The position numbers and the translations under genes are program-made. The notes below the pieces were generated by a model. It was not told where the DNA came from. It did not search any database and saw only the letters and a list, made by a program, of their open reading frames with translations. A DNA stretch of 58,776 nucleotides from Robertmurraya korlensis (GTDB lineage: Bacteria; Bacillota; Bacilli; Bacillales; Cytobacillaceae): assembly GCF_023715225.1 (NCBI RefSeq), contig NZ_JAMBNS010000020.1, positions 1 to 58,776 on the forward strand, given 5' to 3'. Shown here piece after piece: positions 25,827-36,004 of the stretch (the stretch's first letter is position 1; each line of letters starts with the position of its first letter).

Positions 25827-27470
25827 TTAGGTGTAAAACTGAAGCTGATAAATAGTTGAAAACAATTGTCTTCGATCCGTGATGTTTAACTTTTGAAATA
25901 TATTTGAGATATGGTTTTTCACGGTATGTGCACTAATAAAAAGGACCTCGGCGATTTCTTGATTGTTATAACCTTTTAACATCCATTGTAGGATTTCATT
26001 TTCTCGATTCGTTAGCAGATTCTTAATGGATTCAGGAACTTGCAATGATTGAATAGTTTCCGTTTGTTCTTTATTTGGTTCATGAAAATTGGCCATTCCA
26101 ATGCTCAATAAATTGGATAATATCTCTAAATAGACCTCTAACTCATTTGTAACATTCTCCACTTTTACACATAAAACAGCTTCTACTTGTTGATTAACAA
26201 GAACGGGACATTCAATCATTGAACCAAATGAGAAGCTTCTTATACGGTTATGTGTTTCACCTTGTCCCTGAAACAAACTTTCTGATACATCTTTAATATA
26301 TACTTCTAGTTGATTCTTGGGTAACTGATCGCCATTAAGACTTTCATATGTCCCGTCCCTCAATACAACAATCGCAAATGAATCCTTTATTAAATGATCT
26401 GTCATATCTAAGATTAAGAACAACAATTCTCGAACACTCTTCAAATCAGTCATTATCTTACTCATATCAATGACTCTAGAGAGCTTTGTTAAATGGTGAA
26501 AACCTACTATTTTTAGTTGCCGTTTCGCCTGATAAACAGCAAACATCCCTCTTATAATATCTATTGTTTGAAGATTTTTACGAGAAATTTTGTCTTTATG
26601 TTCACTAATTAAAATAATGGCTCCTTGTGAATCGAGTTCGTTTGTAACAGGAAAAAAATAGACAGACTTTGGCTTGATTTCATAAGCGTATAGAAACGAA
26701 AGTCGAGGATCAAACTGTATATTTTCAATACTTTGGTAGTCGCCTTTATCAAGCGCATTTTGCAATAAATCTGCTATCATATCTAACTTTAGATGAACCA
26801 GCCTATCTTCATTCTTACCTTTTGAATGTTCGAGTATCCATTGCTCGTTGCGATTTTGTGTAACATAACAAAGCAAATCAACATCGTCTATACTTTCATA
26901 AAGCTCCTCAAATAGACTTGTGATTTGAAGATTATCTTGATTCATTTGTAACAGTAATTTTTGCAGTGAATGAAAACGGTTGGTTTCGAATTCTTTAACA
27001 AAAAAAGCACTGCAGACGGTAGCCATCTTTTGTAATATATCTAGTAATTCATCTGTTTCATCTATAGTAAGAACTTTAATCACCTTTACAGCTTCTTGCC
27101 ATTTTCTATCGTTAAAAATAGACACGAGATGTTCCTTACTAATATTCCCTTCTACAAACACTGAGCTTAAAATATAACCATATATAGTTCCGTCTACTTT
27201 GACTGGTATAATCGCTATTTTTAGACCTGTGGCCTCTCCATTATGAAGGAGTAAGTAGGTGATTGGCTTAGTTATAGTGGAAGATGTGACAACTTGATTA
27301 ATTTGTTGGCGAAAAGCAATATCCTCATTGATAAACAGGTATTCTGTAACCTGATCGATCCCGGATACGGATGTAAGATACTCTCCTTTCGCACTAACAA
27401 TAACCAAACCCATCTTCGACAGAGAGACATATGCTTCTTGTACATGTGATAATAACTCTCTTGTTTTCAA
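25827..27470 (-). CDS. LuxR-type transcriptional regulator with large GAF-like sensory region
   Basis: The 547-residue protein ends in a canonical LuxR/GerE helix-turn-helix (about 480-540: LTNRENEILQWMLKGYNNQEI, then SAHTVKNHISNIFQKL). The preceding 470 residues are cytosolic; an N-terminal sensory segment (GLVIVSAKGEYLTSVSGID) resembles the input domain of sugar-diacid or nucleotide-sensing regulators, and a GAF-like part lies around 300-450. No receiver domain is seen, so a small molecule or protein may be the signal. The start is TTG with GGAGGTGA upstream. The NUDIX gene lies 58-60 bp upstream on the same strand and may share its transcript. Confidence 0.82.
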   Translation of the reverse strand: MKTRELLSHVQEAYVSLSKMGLVIVSAKGEYLTSVSGIDQVTEYLFINEDIAFRQQINQVVTSSTITKPITYLLLHNGEATGLKIAIIPVKVDGTIYGYILSSVFVEGNISKEHLVSIFNDRKWQEAVKVIKVLTIDETDELLDILQKMATVCSAFFVKEFETNRFHSLQKLLLQMNQDNLQITSLFEELYESIDDVDLLCYVTQNRNEQWILEHSKGKNEDRLVHLKLDMIADLLQNALDKGDYQSIENIQFDPRLSFLYAYEIKPKSVYFFPVTNELDSQGAIILISEHKDKISRKNLQTIDIIRGMFAVYQAKRQLKIVGFHHLTKLSRVIDMSKIMTDLKSVRELLFLILDMTDHLIKDSFAIVVLRDGTYESLNGDQLPKNQLEVYIKDVSESLFQGQGETHNRIRSFSFGSMIECPVLVNQQVEAVLCVKVENVTNELEVYLEILSNLLSIGMANFHEPNKEQTETIQSLQVPESIKNLLTNRENEILQWMLKGYNNQEIAEVLFISAHTVKNHISNIFQKLNITDRRQLFSTIYQLQFYT

Positions 27471-27528
27471 TCCTACGTCACCTCCTGAGATGTTTTTTAA
27501 TTATGATGTGACTACTGATTGGATGCCA

Positions 27529-28146
27529 TTACTCTTCAATTAATTGAATAAAATGTCTAACGATTCTCGCAGTCAACCCCCATATCACTTTATCTTCAAA
27601 GTAGTAAAAGCACTCTTCCATTCTTTTTATTTGCCAGTTATAGTCTTTCCCACCAACTATGGAATCATAAGGAAAACCTGGTTCTGGTTCGAACCGGGCA
27701 TTTACATAATGAATCTCAGGTTTCGTCTGTTTAAAAAATGCAAGCGGTACAGTGAAGACATGATCTACCTCTCTATGATTTAATTGCATTTCATTTACTG
27801 TATCTATGACACCAACAAATGGATAAATAATATTGCCGTACGGAGAAACGATGAAATCTAGTGGTACAACCTGAGAAATCCTCCCTTTGTTTAAGCCTAA
27901 TTCTTCACAGGTCTCTCTCATGGCAGTTTCCATATGGTCCCTATCGGTTTCATCCTTTTTGCCCCCAGGAAAACAAACCTCACCCGGTTGTCTCCTTAAT
28001 GAAAAGGATCGGACCTCAAATAGAAGATGTATTTCATTTTTAATATATACAAGAGGAAGCAATACGGAATAGGTAGAGAAGTTCTCACTTCCTAAAACAA
28101 AAGGACTTCTTTGCGCTAACTTAAATAAAATTTTCTCAAGGTCCAT
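27529..28146 (-). CDS. NUDIX hydrolase, CoA pyrophosphatase type
   Basis: The 205-residue protein has the NuCoA-type arrangement: a run of LRRQPGEVCFPGGK directly before and overlapping the Nudix box GX5EX7REUXEEXGU (here GGKKDETD ... AMRETCEELG). Such enzymes split CoA or acyl-CoA into phosphopantetheine and ADP. The start is ATG at 28146 with GGAGGTG upstream; an earlier TTG overlaps that site. The activity call is by motif; other NUDP substrates remain possible. Confidence 0.85.
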   Translation of the reverse strand: MDLEKILFKLAQRSPFVLGSENFSTYSVLLPLVYIKNEIHLLFEVRSFSLRRQPGEVCFPGGKKDETDRDHMETAMRETCEELGLNKGRISQVVPLDFIVSPYGNIIYPFVGVIDTVNEMQLNHREVDHVFTVPLAFFKQTKPEIHYVNARFEPEPGFPYDSIVGGKDYNWQIKRMEECFYYFEDKVIWGLTARIVRHFIQLIEE

Positions 28147-28268
28147 CACCTTCACCTCCAAGTAAAAATTATTTCTATATTATAACGAACTTTTCCCCAA
28201 CACGAAATAAGCCTGCTTATTGCAAATATCTACAAAAAATTTAGTTTTAAGGAGGCTTACTTTCATTA

Positions 28269-28296
28269 TTGATGCTAAAATGATTCTAACTATTCT
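28269..28296 (+). promoter_or_regulatory. Candidate sigma-A promoter of the hemD-like/cbiX pair
   Basis: TTGATG (28269-28274) and TATTCT (28291-28296) are 16 bp apart, ending 20 bases upstream of the hemD-like start. It is the only reasonable pair that I see in this intergenic space. Confidence 0.45.
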
Positions 28297-28316
28297 AACA
28301 GAAAGATGGGATAAAC

Positions 28317-29126
28317 ATGAAAAAACTAGAAAACAAGCGAGTTGTGATTGCAGGCACGAGAAAAACGGATGAAATTAGTAAGATTATTATCAATCAAGGG
28401 GGAATTCCCCTTCTCCGACCATCACAAGGTACAACTAGATTGGATGATACGAATATAGAGGGTGAAATCTCGAAATTACTTGCTGGAAGCTATGATTGGC
28501 TTATTTTCACTACAGGTATTGGGCTAACGATTCTTTTAGAAACAGCTGAGAACATGCAAAAAAAGGATGAATTTATCTCCAAGCTTAAAGAAAGTAAGAT
28601 TGCTGCTAGAGGATACAAGACGGTAAATGTATTAAAAACGCTTGGTGTTACCCCCATTGTAAGAGATGACGATGGAAGTACAGCAGGATTGGTACGTTCC
28701 CTTTCTACATGTGAGAAATTTGTTAAAGGAACAAGTGTGGCCCTTCAACTGCATGGCGACCCTGCCCCACTCCTTATCAAATTTCTAGAGGAAAACGAAG
28801 CCACATTCCATGAAATTCTTCCATATATTCATACACCGCCAAGTGAAGATGTCATTGAATTATTATTATCAGAAATTATTGATGGGAGCATAGATGCAGT
28901 AAGCTTTACAAGCACACCACAAGTGCGATTCTTATTTGCTCATGCGGAAAAAAAGGGACAGACTACGATACTTCTTAATCAATTTGAAAATAGCGTGGTG
29001 GCTCTAGCTGTTGGAAAAGTTACCGCTCAGGCACTTAAAGAACAAGGTGTTAACCGTGTCATTTTCCCAGAAACCGAACGTATGGGAAGCGCCATTATTT
29101 GCTTAGCAGACTATTATTCTAAGTAG
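28317..29126 (+). CDS. Uroporphyrinogen-III synthase-like protein
   Basis: The 269-residue protein has the two-lobed alpha/beta pattern of the HemD family: an N-terminal VVIAGTRKTDEI segment, a conserved FTTGIGL turn, a central ARGYKTVNVL, and later SFTSTPQVRFL and VALAVGKVTAQAL. HemD cyclises hydroxymethylbilane to uroporphyrinogen III, the first branch point to siroheme and heme. Such divergent HemD-like proteins in Bacillus often accompany siroheme or nitrite-reductase genes. The next gene encodes a CbiX/SirB-like chelatase, 76 bp on. The ribosome binding site is weak (GATGGGAT). The housekeeping hemD is presumably elsewhere with hemAXCDBL. Confidence 0.8.
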   Translation: MKKLENKRVVIAGTRKTDEISKIIINQGGIPLLRPSQGTTRLDDTNIEGEISKLLAGSYDWLIFTTGIGLTILLETAENMQKKDEFISKLKESKIAARGYKTVNVLKTLGVTPIVRDDDGSTAGLVRSLSTCEKFVKGTSVALQLHGDPAPLLIKFLEENEATFHEILPYIHTPPSEDVIELLLSEIIDGSIDAVSFTSTPQVRFLFAHAEKKGQTTILLNQFENSVVALAVGKVTAQALKEQGVNRVIFPETERMGSAIICLADYYSK

Positions 29127-29202
29127 CATACTGTTGCTTGCTCAGTATTCCAGCAACTGATATACTTCGAAATAATTATCAGCTTAGGGGTTGAGGTGAC
29201 AA

Positions 29203-29949
29203 ATGGAAGCCGTCGTTTATATAAGTCATGGTAGTCGCTCAAAGGATTGGAATGATCAATTTATTTCATTTATTACTGAAACGATGAAAGAAAATATTGC
29301 TCCTATACAAGCGTATGGTTTTTTTGAACTCGCTACGCCCTCTATTGGGGAAGCCATAGAAGCATGCATACAAAAGGGAGCAACGACCGTGACTGTCGTT
29401 CCTGTATTATTATTATCCGGGAATCATGCGTTAATAGATATACCAACAGAGATTGCTGACTCTCAAGCACAATTTCCCACAATACCCATGATGTATGCGA
29501 ATATTCTAGGAAGCGATCGCTTGTTTCTACCAGCAATCATGGATAAGCTTCAAGAAAAAGGTTATCAACAAACACAGAATGAACTTGTTTTACTCGTTGC
29601 ACATGGTAGTGCTCATCAAGAAACGGCTCAAGAACTTTCACAGTTATCAAAGGTAGTAAGAGAAGAATTAGAAAATCCGGTTGAATGGGGATATTTAAGT
29701 AGAGAACCGCATTATTTGAAAATGCTTGAAAAGACTTTTTTAAAGGAGTATCAAAAGGTTTATATTGTCCCACACTTTCTTTCAAAAGGTGGATTTACGG
29801 ACAAAATTGAGAGACAGCTCCATGAAGCGTTTCCTAAAGAAATGGGAAACCAAATTATCTTATGTAATCCAACTGGATACCATGAACTTCTTCATACCAT
29901 GATTCAAAATCGAGCACGAACACCAAGGCAACCGACCATTAAACAATAA
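29203..29949 (+). CDS. Sirohydrochlorin chelatase (CbiX/SirB type)
   Basis: The 248-residue protein has two tandem CbiX half-domains. The first starts YISHGSRSKDWN with PVLLLSGNH, the second LLVAHGSAHQET with VPHFLSKGGFT. The metal-binding His residues (SHGS, GNH, AHGS, PHFL) are all present. Bacillus SirB inserts iron into sirohydrochlorin to give siroheme; CbiX inserts cobalt for cobalamin. With a HemD-like gene upstream and no cobalamin genes, the siroheme role is more likely. GAGGTG precedes the ATG. No precorrin-2 dehydrogenase or SUMT gene is in the window. Confidence 0.88.
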   Translation: MEAVVYISHGSRSKDWNDQFISFITETMKENIAPIQAYGFFELATPSIGEAIEACIQKGATTVTVVPVLLLSGNHALIDIPTEIADSQAQFPTIPMMYANILGSDRLFLPAIMDKLQEKGYQQTQNELVLLVAHGSAHQETAQELSQLSKVVREELENPVEWGYLSREPHYLKMLEKTFLKEYQKVYIVPHFLSKGGFTDKIERQLHEAFPKEMGNQIILCNPTGYHELLHTMIQNRARTPRQPTIKQ

Positions 29950-29975
29950 AAGGATAGCGATTTAGCTATCCTTTT
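29948..29975. terminator. Bidirectional terminator, cbiX-like / metallophosphoesterase genes
   Basis: An 11-bp stem AAAAGGATAGC with six-base loop lies between convergent genes; its A and T runs serve both directions. Confidence 0.88.
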
Positions 29976-29979
29976 CCAT

Positions 29980-31065
29980 TTACCGTGAAAAAGTAAGATT
30001 AATGACAAGCACTTCTGATTGACTCCCTAGTCTGAGTGGCGGACCCCATACACCAAATCCAGAAGAGACAAAGGTATGCAATCGCTCCATTTTTTCATAA
30101 CCGTAGTCATTTTCGTAAAGTAGATTTGTTACAATACTTGCAGGAAAGAGTTGCCCTTTATGTGTATGTCCTGACAGCATAACATCTATTCCTTGTTTAC
30201 TAGCCTCTGAAAAGTCAATCGGTTGATGATCAAGCATGATGAGCGGATTACTTTTATCGACCCCAGCTAAATATTCCTTTAACTGTTGTCTACTTTCGTC
30301 AGTAGGATCTTTTCTCCCAATTAAATATAGGTCTTCCACCTTTACCCATTCATCCATTAATACCGTTATACCTACCTTATCCATCTCAGTAAGTATTTCT
30401 TTTGAGTCTTCACCGTAATAATCATGATTGCCAAGGACCGCGTATACACCTAGGGGTGCATCAAGCTTTTTCATTACTTCACCCATATTTTGTTTTAGGT
30501 ATGGTTCTATATAGTCATCGATTAGATCCCCAGGAATTAATATGATATCGGGATCTTCCTTTTTTGCAATTGAAACGAGCTTTTCTAAATGGCTATTACC
30601 AACTAGGACACCAGCATGGATATCTGAGGCCATTAATACCTTTAATTCTTTTCGTTCCCCAGCGGTTTTATCAACCTCGATATCATAGGTTTGTATAATT
30701 GGGTTCCATGCCAGATAAGACCCATATATCAATACAAATAAAAAAAATAACACAACGAAATTTCCAGCCCAAATGATAGACCTTTTTTTCAAAAAAAAGA
30801 CCAGGAGATTGATGAGCGGAAGAATAATTAAACTGTACCCAACAACGGCTAACCATAATCCACTTACAATTTTAAAAAGATAAATAGGTAACAACTGCCC
30901 GGCAAAAACGGACAATGATAAACAAATAATAACGACAATGTAGACTCTCTTCCATTGAATTAGATTTCTTGCTTTCAGCCAAACCCAACCGTTATATCCA
31001 ATATAAAAACAAATGGCGCTATATACAAGAACAACTAAAAAAATCGCACCAATCATTAAGAGCAT
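29980..31065 (-). CDS. Membrane metallophosphoesterase (YkuE/YaeI-like)
   Basis: The 361-residue protein has four N-terminal membrane segments (to about residue 125) and a calcineurin-type phosphoesterase domain. All metal-binding motifs are present: MASDIHAG, LIPGDLIDD, GNHDYY, LDHQP and LSGHTHKGQL. Related proteins hydrolyse UDP-diacylglucosamine or act on unknown phosphoesters at the membrane. AAAGGA lies 9 bases before the ATG. It follows the NAD(P)-binding gene by 16 bp, so the two are probably co-transcribed. The substrate is unknown. Confidence 0.88.
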   Translation of the reverse strand: MLLMIGAIFLVVLVYSAICFYIGYNGWVWLKARNLIQWKRVYIVVIICLSLSVFAGQLLPIYLFKIVSGLWLAVVGYSLIILPLINLLVFFLKKRSIIWAGNFVVLFFLFVLIYGSYLAWNPIIQTYDIEVDKTAGERKELKVLMASDIHAGVLVGNSHLEKLVSIAKKEDPDIILIPGDLIDDYIEPYLKQNMGEVMKKLDAPLGVYAVLGNHDYYGEDSKEILTEMDKVGITVLMDEWVKVEDLYLIGRKDPTDESRQQLKEYLAGVDKSNPLIMLDHQPIDFSEASKQGIDVMLSGHTHKGQLFPASIVTNLLYENDYGYEKMERLHTFVSSGFGVWGPPLRLGSQSEVLVINLTFSR

Positions 31066-31081
31066 ATCTATAAATCCTTTC

Positions 31082-31747
31082 TCATGTAGTTATCCTGCTT
31101 TGAAGAATATCGGAAGGATAGATATTCACACCCAGCCGATTATTTTGTGCAATTGAATACATCGATTGCGCTACCTGTCTTCCTTCAATTGCTTTTACCT
31201 TTAATAAAGGACCAACAAATAGAAATGGAACCGCTCGGAAAATTGTTGCGGCCATTTTCTCTCCCAAGCGAAACTCCTGTCTATTACCAAGCAATAGTGA
31301 TGGACGAAGAATGGAAATCGTTTGGAATGGTACGGTTGACAGCTCTTCCTCTAATTTCCCTTTCATTTGTGAATACCATATTTTCGAATGAGGATTGGCA
31401 TTCATGCTACTAATTAAAAGAAAATGTTTGGCACCCAGTTTCTGTGTTAATCTAGCAAGCTCAAGAGGATAATCAGCATCTATCTTTTTCATCGCTTCTT
31501 TTGTTTTCGCTTTTTTAATGGTTGTTCCTAAACAACAAAAAACATCATCTACCACCAGCTGCTCGGAATATTCTTCAAGATGATCAAAGTCAATAATTAC
31601 TTCATTTAGTTTTGGATGTTTTATGGAAAGAGGTCTTCTTACAATTGCAGTCACCCTTACATATTCCTTCGCCTCAAGCAATATATGTAAAAGTTCATTT
31701 CCAACAAGTCCTGTAGCACCAGCAATTAATGCTTTTTTCGCACTCAT
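31082..31747 (-). CDS. NAD(P)-binding Rossmann-fold oxidoreductase (HTATIP2/atypical SDR type)
   Basis: The 221-residue protein begins with an atypical-SDR nucleotide motif (ALIAGATGLVGNELL) and contains CCLGTTIKKAKTKEA, LISSMNANPHSKIWYSQMKGKLEEEL (split here by motif: SSMNA and YSQMKG) and ILRPSLLLG, as in the HTATIP2/YbjT-like group. NAD(P)H binding is likely, while the substrate is not known. GGAGTG precedes the ATG. It is the first gene of a likely pair with the metallophosphoesterase. Confidence 0.82.
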   Translation of the reverse strand: MSAKKALIAGATGLVGNELLHILLEAKEYVRVTAIVRRPLSIKHPKLNEVIIDFDHLEEYSEQLVVDDVFCCLGTTIKKAKTKEAMKKIDADYPLELARLTQKLGAKHFLLISSMNANPHSKIWYSQMKGKLEEELSTVPFQTISILRPSLLLGNRQEFRLGEKMAATIFRAVPFLFVGPLLKVKAIEGRQVAQSMYSIAQNNRLGVNIYPSDILQSRITT

Positions 31748-31821
31748 GATAACACTCCTTTCTATCGTACCTCTCTATTATCGTAGGAAAAGAAAACAAT
31801 TATCAACTTTTAAGCTGCAGA

Positions 31822-31849
31822 AAAGCCCTCGTAATGATACGAGGGCTTT
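31822..31849 (-). terminator. Terminator of the GGDEF/HD-GYP gene
   Basis: A 12-bp perfect stem (AAAGCCCTCGTA and complement) with a four-base loop and a short T run lies just after the stop codon. Confidence 0.85.
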
Positions 31850-31852
31850 GAT

Positions 31853-34423
31853 TTAACTGGACAATTGTTCTGGGATACTTGTTTTCATTGCTCTTAAAAA
31901 CGCTTGAACAAGCTCGGGATCATACAGTGAATTCATTTGGCTGTGAATTTCAAATAGTGCTTTTTCAGTTGGAATTCCTTTTTTATACACTCGTTCTTCT
32001 GTCATAGCTGAAAAAGAGTCAACGATTCCTAATAAACGAGCGTTCAATGGAATTTCCTTTTCTTTTAGTCTATGTGGATATCCAGAGCCATTCCATCTCT
32101 CATGATGATAAAGGACTCCCTCTAATATTTCCTTTTTAAAAGGGAAATCTCCATGTCTTTGCAATTTTTCTACACCTAGAATGGGATGCTGTTTAATAAT
32201 AGAATATTCCTCTTCTGTTAATCGACTAGCCTTCCTAAGAATACTCTGTGGAATATCTAATTTCCCTATATCATGGAGTAAGGCTGTTAAATAGAGCTTT
32301 TCCCGTTCCTTCTCACTGACACCTAGCTCTTTAGCAAGTAAAATAGCATAATGAGCCACACGATTCGAATGCTCCCAAGTGTGAGTATCCTTTGAATGTA
32401 ATAAGTTGATATATTCCTGGACTGGGTCTTTTACTATAGTAGCTTCAATGATTCTTTCACTCACATCAATCGTGCGCGTTTCTTCTTCTATATAAGATTC
32501 TACTCGGTTCCTACCCTTTCTCTTGGCAGTATAAAGTGCTTTATCGGCGTACTCTAACAGTTGTTTTGCCGATGCGTCTTCTGAAGGTACGATGGATGCA
32601 ACCCCAAGACTAGCAGTAATCATTGGAGATACCTTAGATTTTTCATGCTTGATTTGTAAAGAGAGAATTCCTTTTCTAATCTCTTCAGCAATAGTGGTTG
32701 CCTCTAATAATCCAGTGTCGGGAAGTAAAATCACAAATTCCTCACCACCATATCTTGCTCCAAAGTCCGTTGTTCTCGGCAATTCACGAACCATCAACCT
32801 GGCTACCTTTTTCAAACAGTCATCCCCTTGTTGATGACCATAATGATCATTAAAAAGCTTAAAGTGGTCAACATCTAATAGAATGGCAGACAAGGAAGAT
32901 GATGTTTGTGCCCTACATCCTTTTTCCCACTCAAAAGCAAGGCGCTCATCAAATGAACGACGATTATTTATCCCTGTTAACCCATCAACAGAGGATAGTT
33001 TTAGCAATAAGTCATTGGCCTCTACCAGTTTCTGTTCAGCCAGCTTACGCTTCGTTATATTACTTTGTATTGTAACAAATTGATGGACTACCCCTTCCTC
33101 ACTTAATAGAGGGACAATCACAGAATCAACCCAATAATAACTTCCATTTTTTGCTTTATTACGTAACTCTCCACGCCAAACTTCTTTTCTATTTAACGTT
33201 TCCCACATCGTGTGATAAAAACTTTGTGGATGATAACTAGAGTTTAGAAGCTGCTGTGGTTTTCCTATAAGTTCTTCCTTTGTATAACCTGATATGCTAC
33301 AAAATAAATCATTAACCTTTAAAATCACTCCCTTTGGATCAGTAACCATTACAACAACAGATTCATCCATAGCGAATTTTATATCTTCTAACTCCTTTAG
33401 AGTTTTGTTCAATATTTGATCTGATATGTGGCGCTCTGTTATATCAGTCATTGTTCCGAATGTACCTAAAAAGTTTCCATCACCGTCATAGGAAAATGAA
33501 ATATTCAGTTCCATCCAAAGTACGTCATGCTTTTTGGTGTAAAATTTAATTTCCAAACGTGTTCGTGCTTGTTTTTCATCTATTAACTTACTTATTTTTT
33601 TAATGTTCCTTGTTCTTTCCTCGGGAACAACATAATAAAGATAATGTTTGTTTAAACTATCCTCCACCTTAAATAAGGTTAACTCCTCCCAGGCAGCATT
33701 GAGGAAAACAATCTTTCCCTCCCGATTCGTTTGGAAAATCACCTCTCTAACACTTTCTACTACGGTTTGAAATTTTTGTTTTGTTAGTGAAAGTTCACTC
33801 TGTTTAAGAAGGATTTCATCATGCTGATCGGAAAGTTTTTGATTCTTCCGTTCAAGCTCAGTATATGCAACTCTTGAACGATGCACATGTAAGATTAAGT
33901 ACATCGTAACAGTACCTGTTAATGCGCTTAGCAAGGCAAATGTCCAAAAGGGTGTTGAATCCTGCTTTGTAAATCTATAATAATCAAAGAAATAGCTTAA
34001 AAATGTTACTAATGTAATTGAATAAATCCATCTGTTCCAAATATGAGTAATCTTTCTATTTAGAATAGAAAGTAAGAACCATATTCCTACTAAAAAATAT
34101 ACGGAGGGATCTTCAATAAAAAATGCCCATCCTAATTTTATAGACATTCCCAAAAAAACAATGGTCATTGCACCGATTACTGAGGCTCCTCCACCGAATA
34201 ATCCAATGATCAGAAAAGGTAGATGATAGAAAGATAAATCCACTTCACGCTCTCCGCCAGGTACAAACATCCATAGCAGTAGAGAAAATGCACCTGCCAA
34301 CCCACCAGCAATCAATTTATGAGGAGTTGTAGAATTTAGGGTAAGAATGTTTTTACTTAATTGGGCTGCAATAAAAAAATACGCGACTACCATTACTCCA
34401 TCGAGAATTAAGTGATAAGGCAT
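31853..34423 (-). CDS. 5TM-PAS-PAS-GGDEF-HD-GYP c-di-GMP signalling protein
   Basis: The 856-residue protein has five or six N-terminal membrane segments of the 5TMR-LYT type (to about 175), two PAS/PAC units (about 205-325 and 335-455), a GGDEF domain and an HD-GYP domain. The cyclase motif is RYGGEEF near residue 560, with the inhibitory-site RTTD five residues before GGEEF. The HD motif is LHDIGK near 716, and the GYP motif is in HHERWNGSGYP near 773. Both synthesis and breakdown of c-di-GMP thus look possible in one chain. AGGAGG precedes the ATG. It is monocistronic and 8 kb from the EPS operon, so it could set the same c-di-GMP pool. Confidence 0.93.
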   Translation of the reverse strand: MPYHLILDGVMVVAYFFIAAQLSKNILTLNSTTPHKLIAGGLAGAFSLLLWMFVPGGEREVDLSFYHLPFLIIGLFGGGASVIGAMTIVFLGMSIKLGWAFFIEDPSVYFLVGIWFLLSILNRKITHIWNRWIYSITLVTFLSYFFDYYRFTKQDSTPFWTFALLSALTGTVTMYLILHVHRSRVAYTELERKNQKLSDQHDEILLKQSELSLTKQKFQTVVESVREVIFQTNREGKIVFLNAAWEELTLFKVEDSLNKHYLYYVVPEERTRNIKKISKLIDEKQARTRLEIKFYTKKHDVLWMELNISFSYDGDGNFLGTFGTMTDITERHISDQILNKTLKELEDIKFAMDESVVVMVTDPKGVILKVNDLFCSISGYTKEELIGKPQQLLNSSYHPQSFYHTMWETLNRKEVWRGELRNKAKNGSYYWVDSVIVPLLSEEGVVHQFVTIQSNITKRKLAEQKLVEANDLLLKLSSVDGLTGINNRRSFDERLAFEWEKGCRAQTSSSLSAILLDVDHFKLFNDHYGHQQGDDCLKKVARLMVRELPRTTDFGARYGGEEFVILLPDTGLLEATTIAEEIRKGILSLQIKHEKSKVSPMITASLGVASIVPSEDASAKQLLEYADKALYTAKRKGRNRVESYIEEETRTIDVSERIIEATIVKDPVQEYINLLHSKDTHTWEHSNRVAHYAILLAKELGVSEKEREKLYLTALLHDIGKLDIPQSILRKASRLTEEEYSIIKQHPILGVEKLQRHGDFPFKKEILEGVLYHHERWNGSGYPHRLKEKEIPLNARLLGIVDSFSAMTEERVYKKGIPTEKALFEIHSQMNSLYDPELVQAFLRAMKTSIPEQLSS

Positions 34424-34521
34424 AAGCTGTTCCTCCTAAAAGTCAAACGAGACTTACTATTTATATCGGAGGATTTTGTTGACTTTTGATGTTTTTTGTC
34501 GAAAACGACTGAAATAATGCA

Positions 34522-34552
34522 AAAGGAAAGCTCCTACTAAGAGCTTTCCTTT
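34522..34552 (-). terminator. Terminator of the beta-glucoside operon
   Basis: A 12-bp stem (AAAGGAAAGCTC and complement) with a seven-base loop is followed on the minus strand by TTTTG, ten bases after the GH1 stop. Confidence 0.85.
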
Positions 34553-34561
34553 GTTATTCGA

Positions 34562-35992
<1,431 letters not shown>

Positions 35993-36004
35993 TTAATTTT
36001 CACA

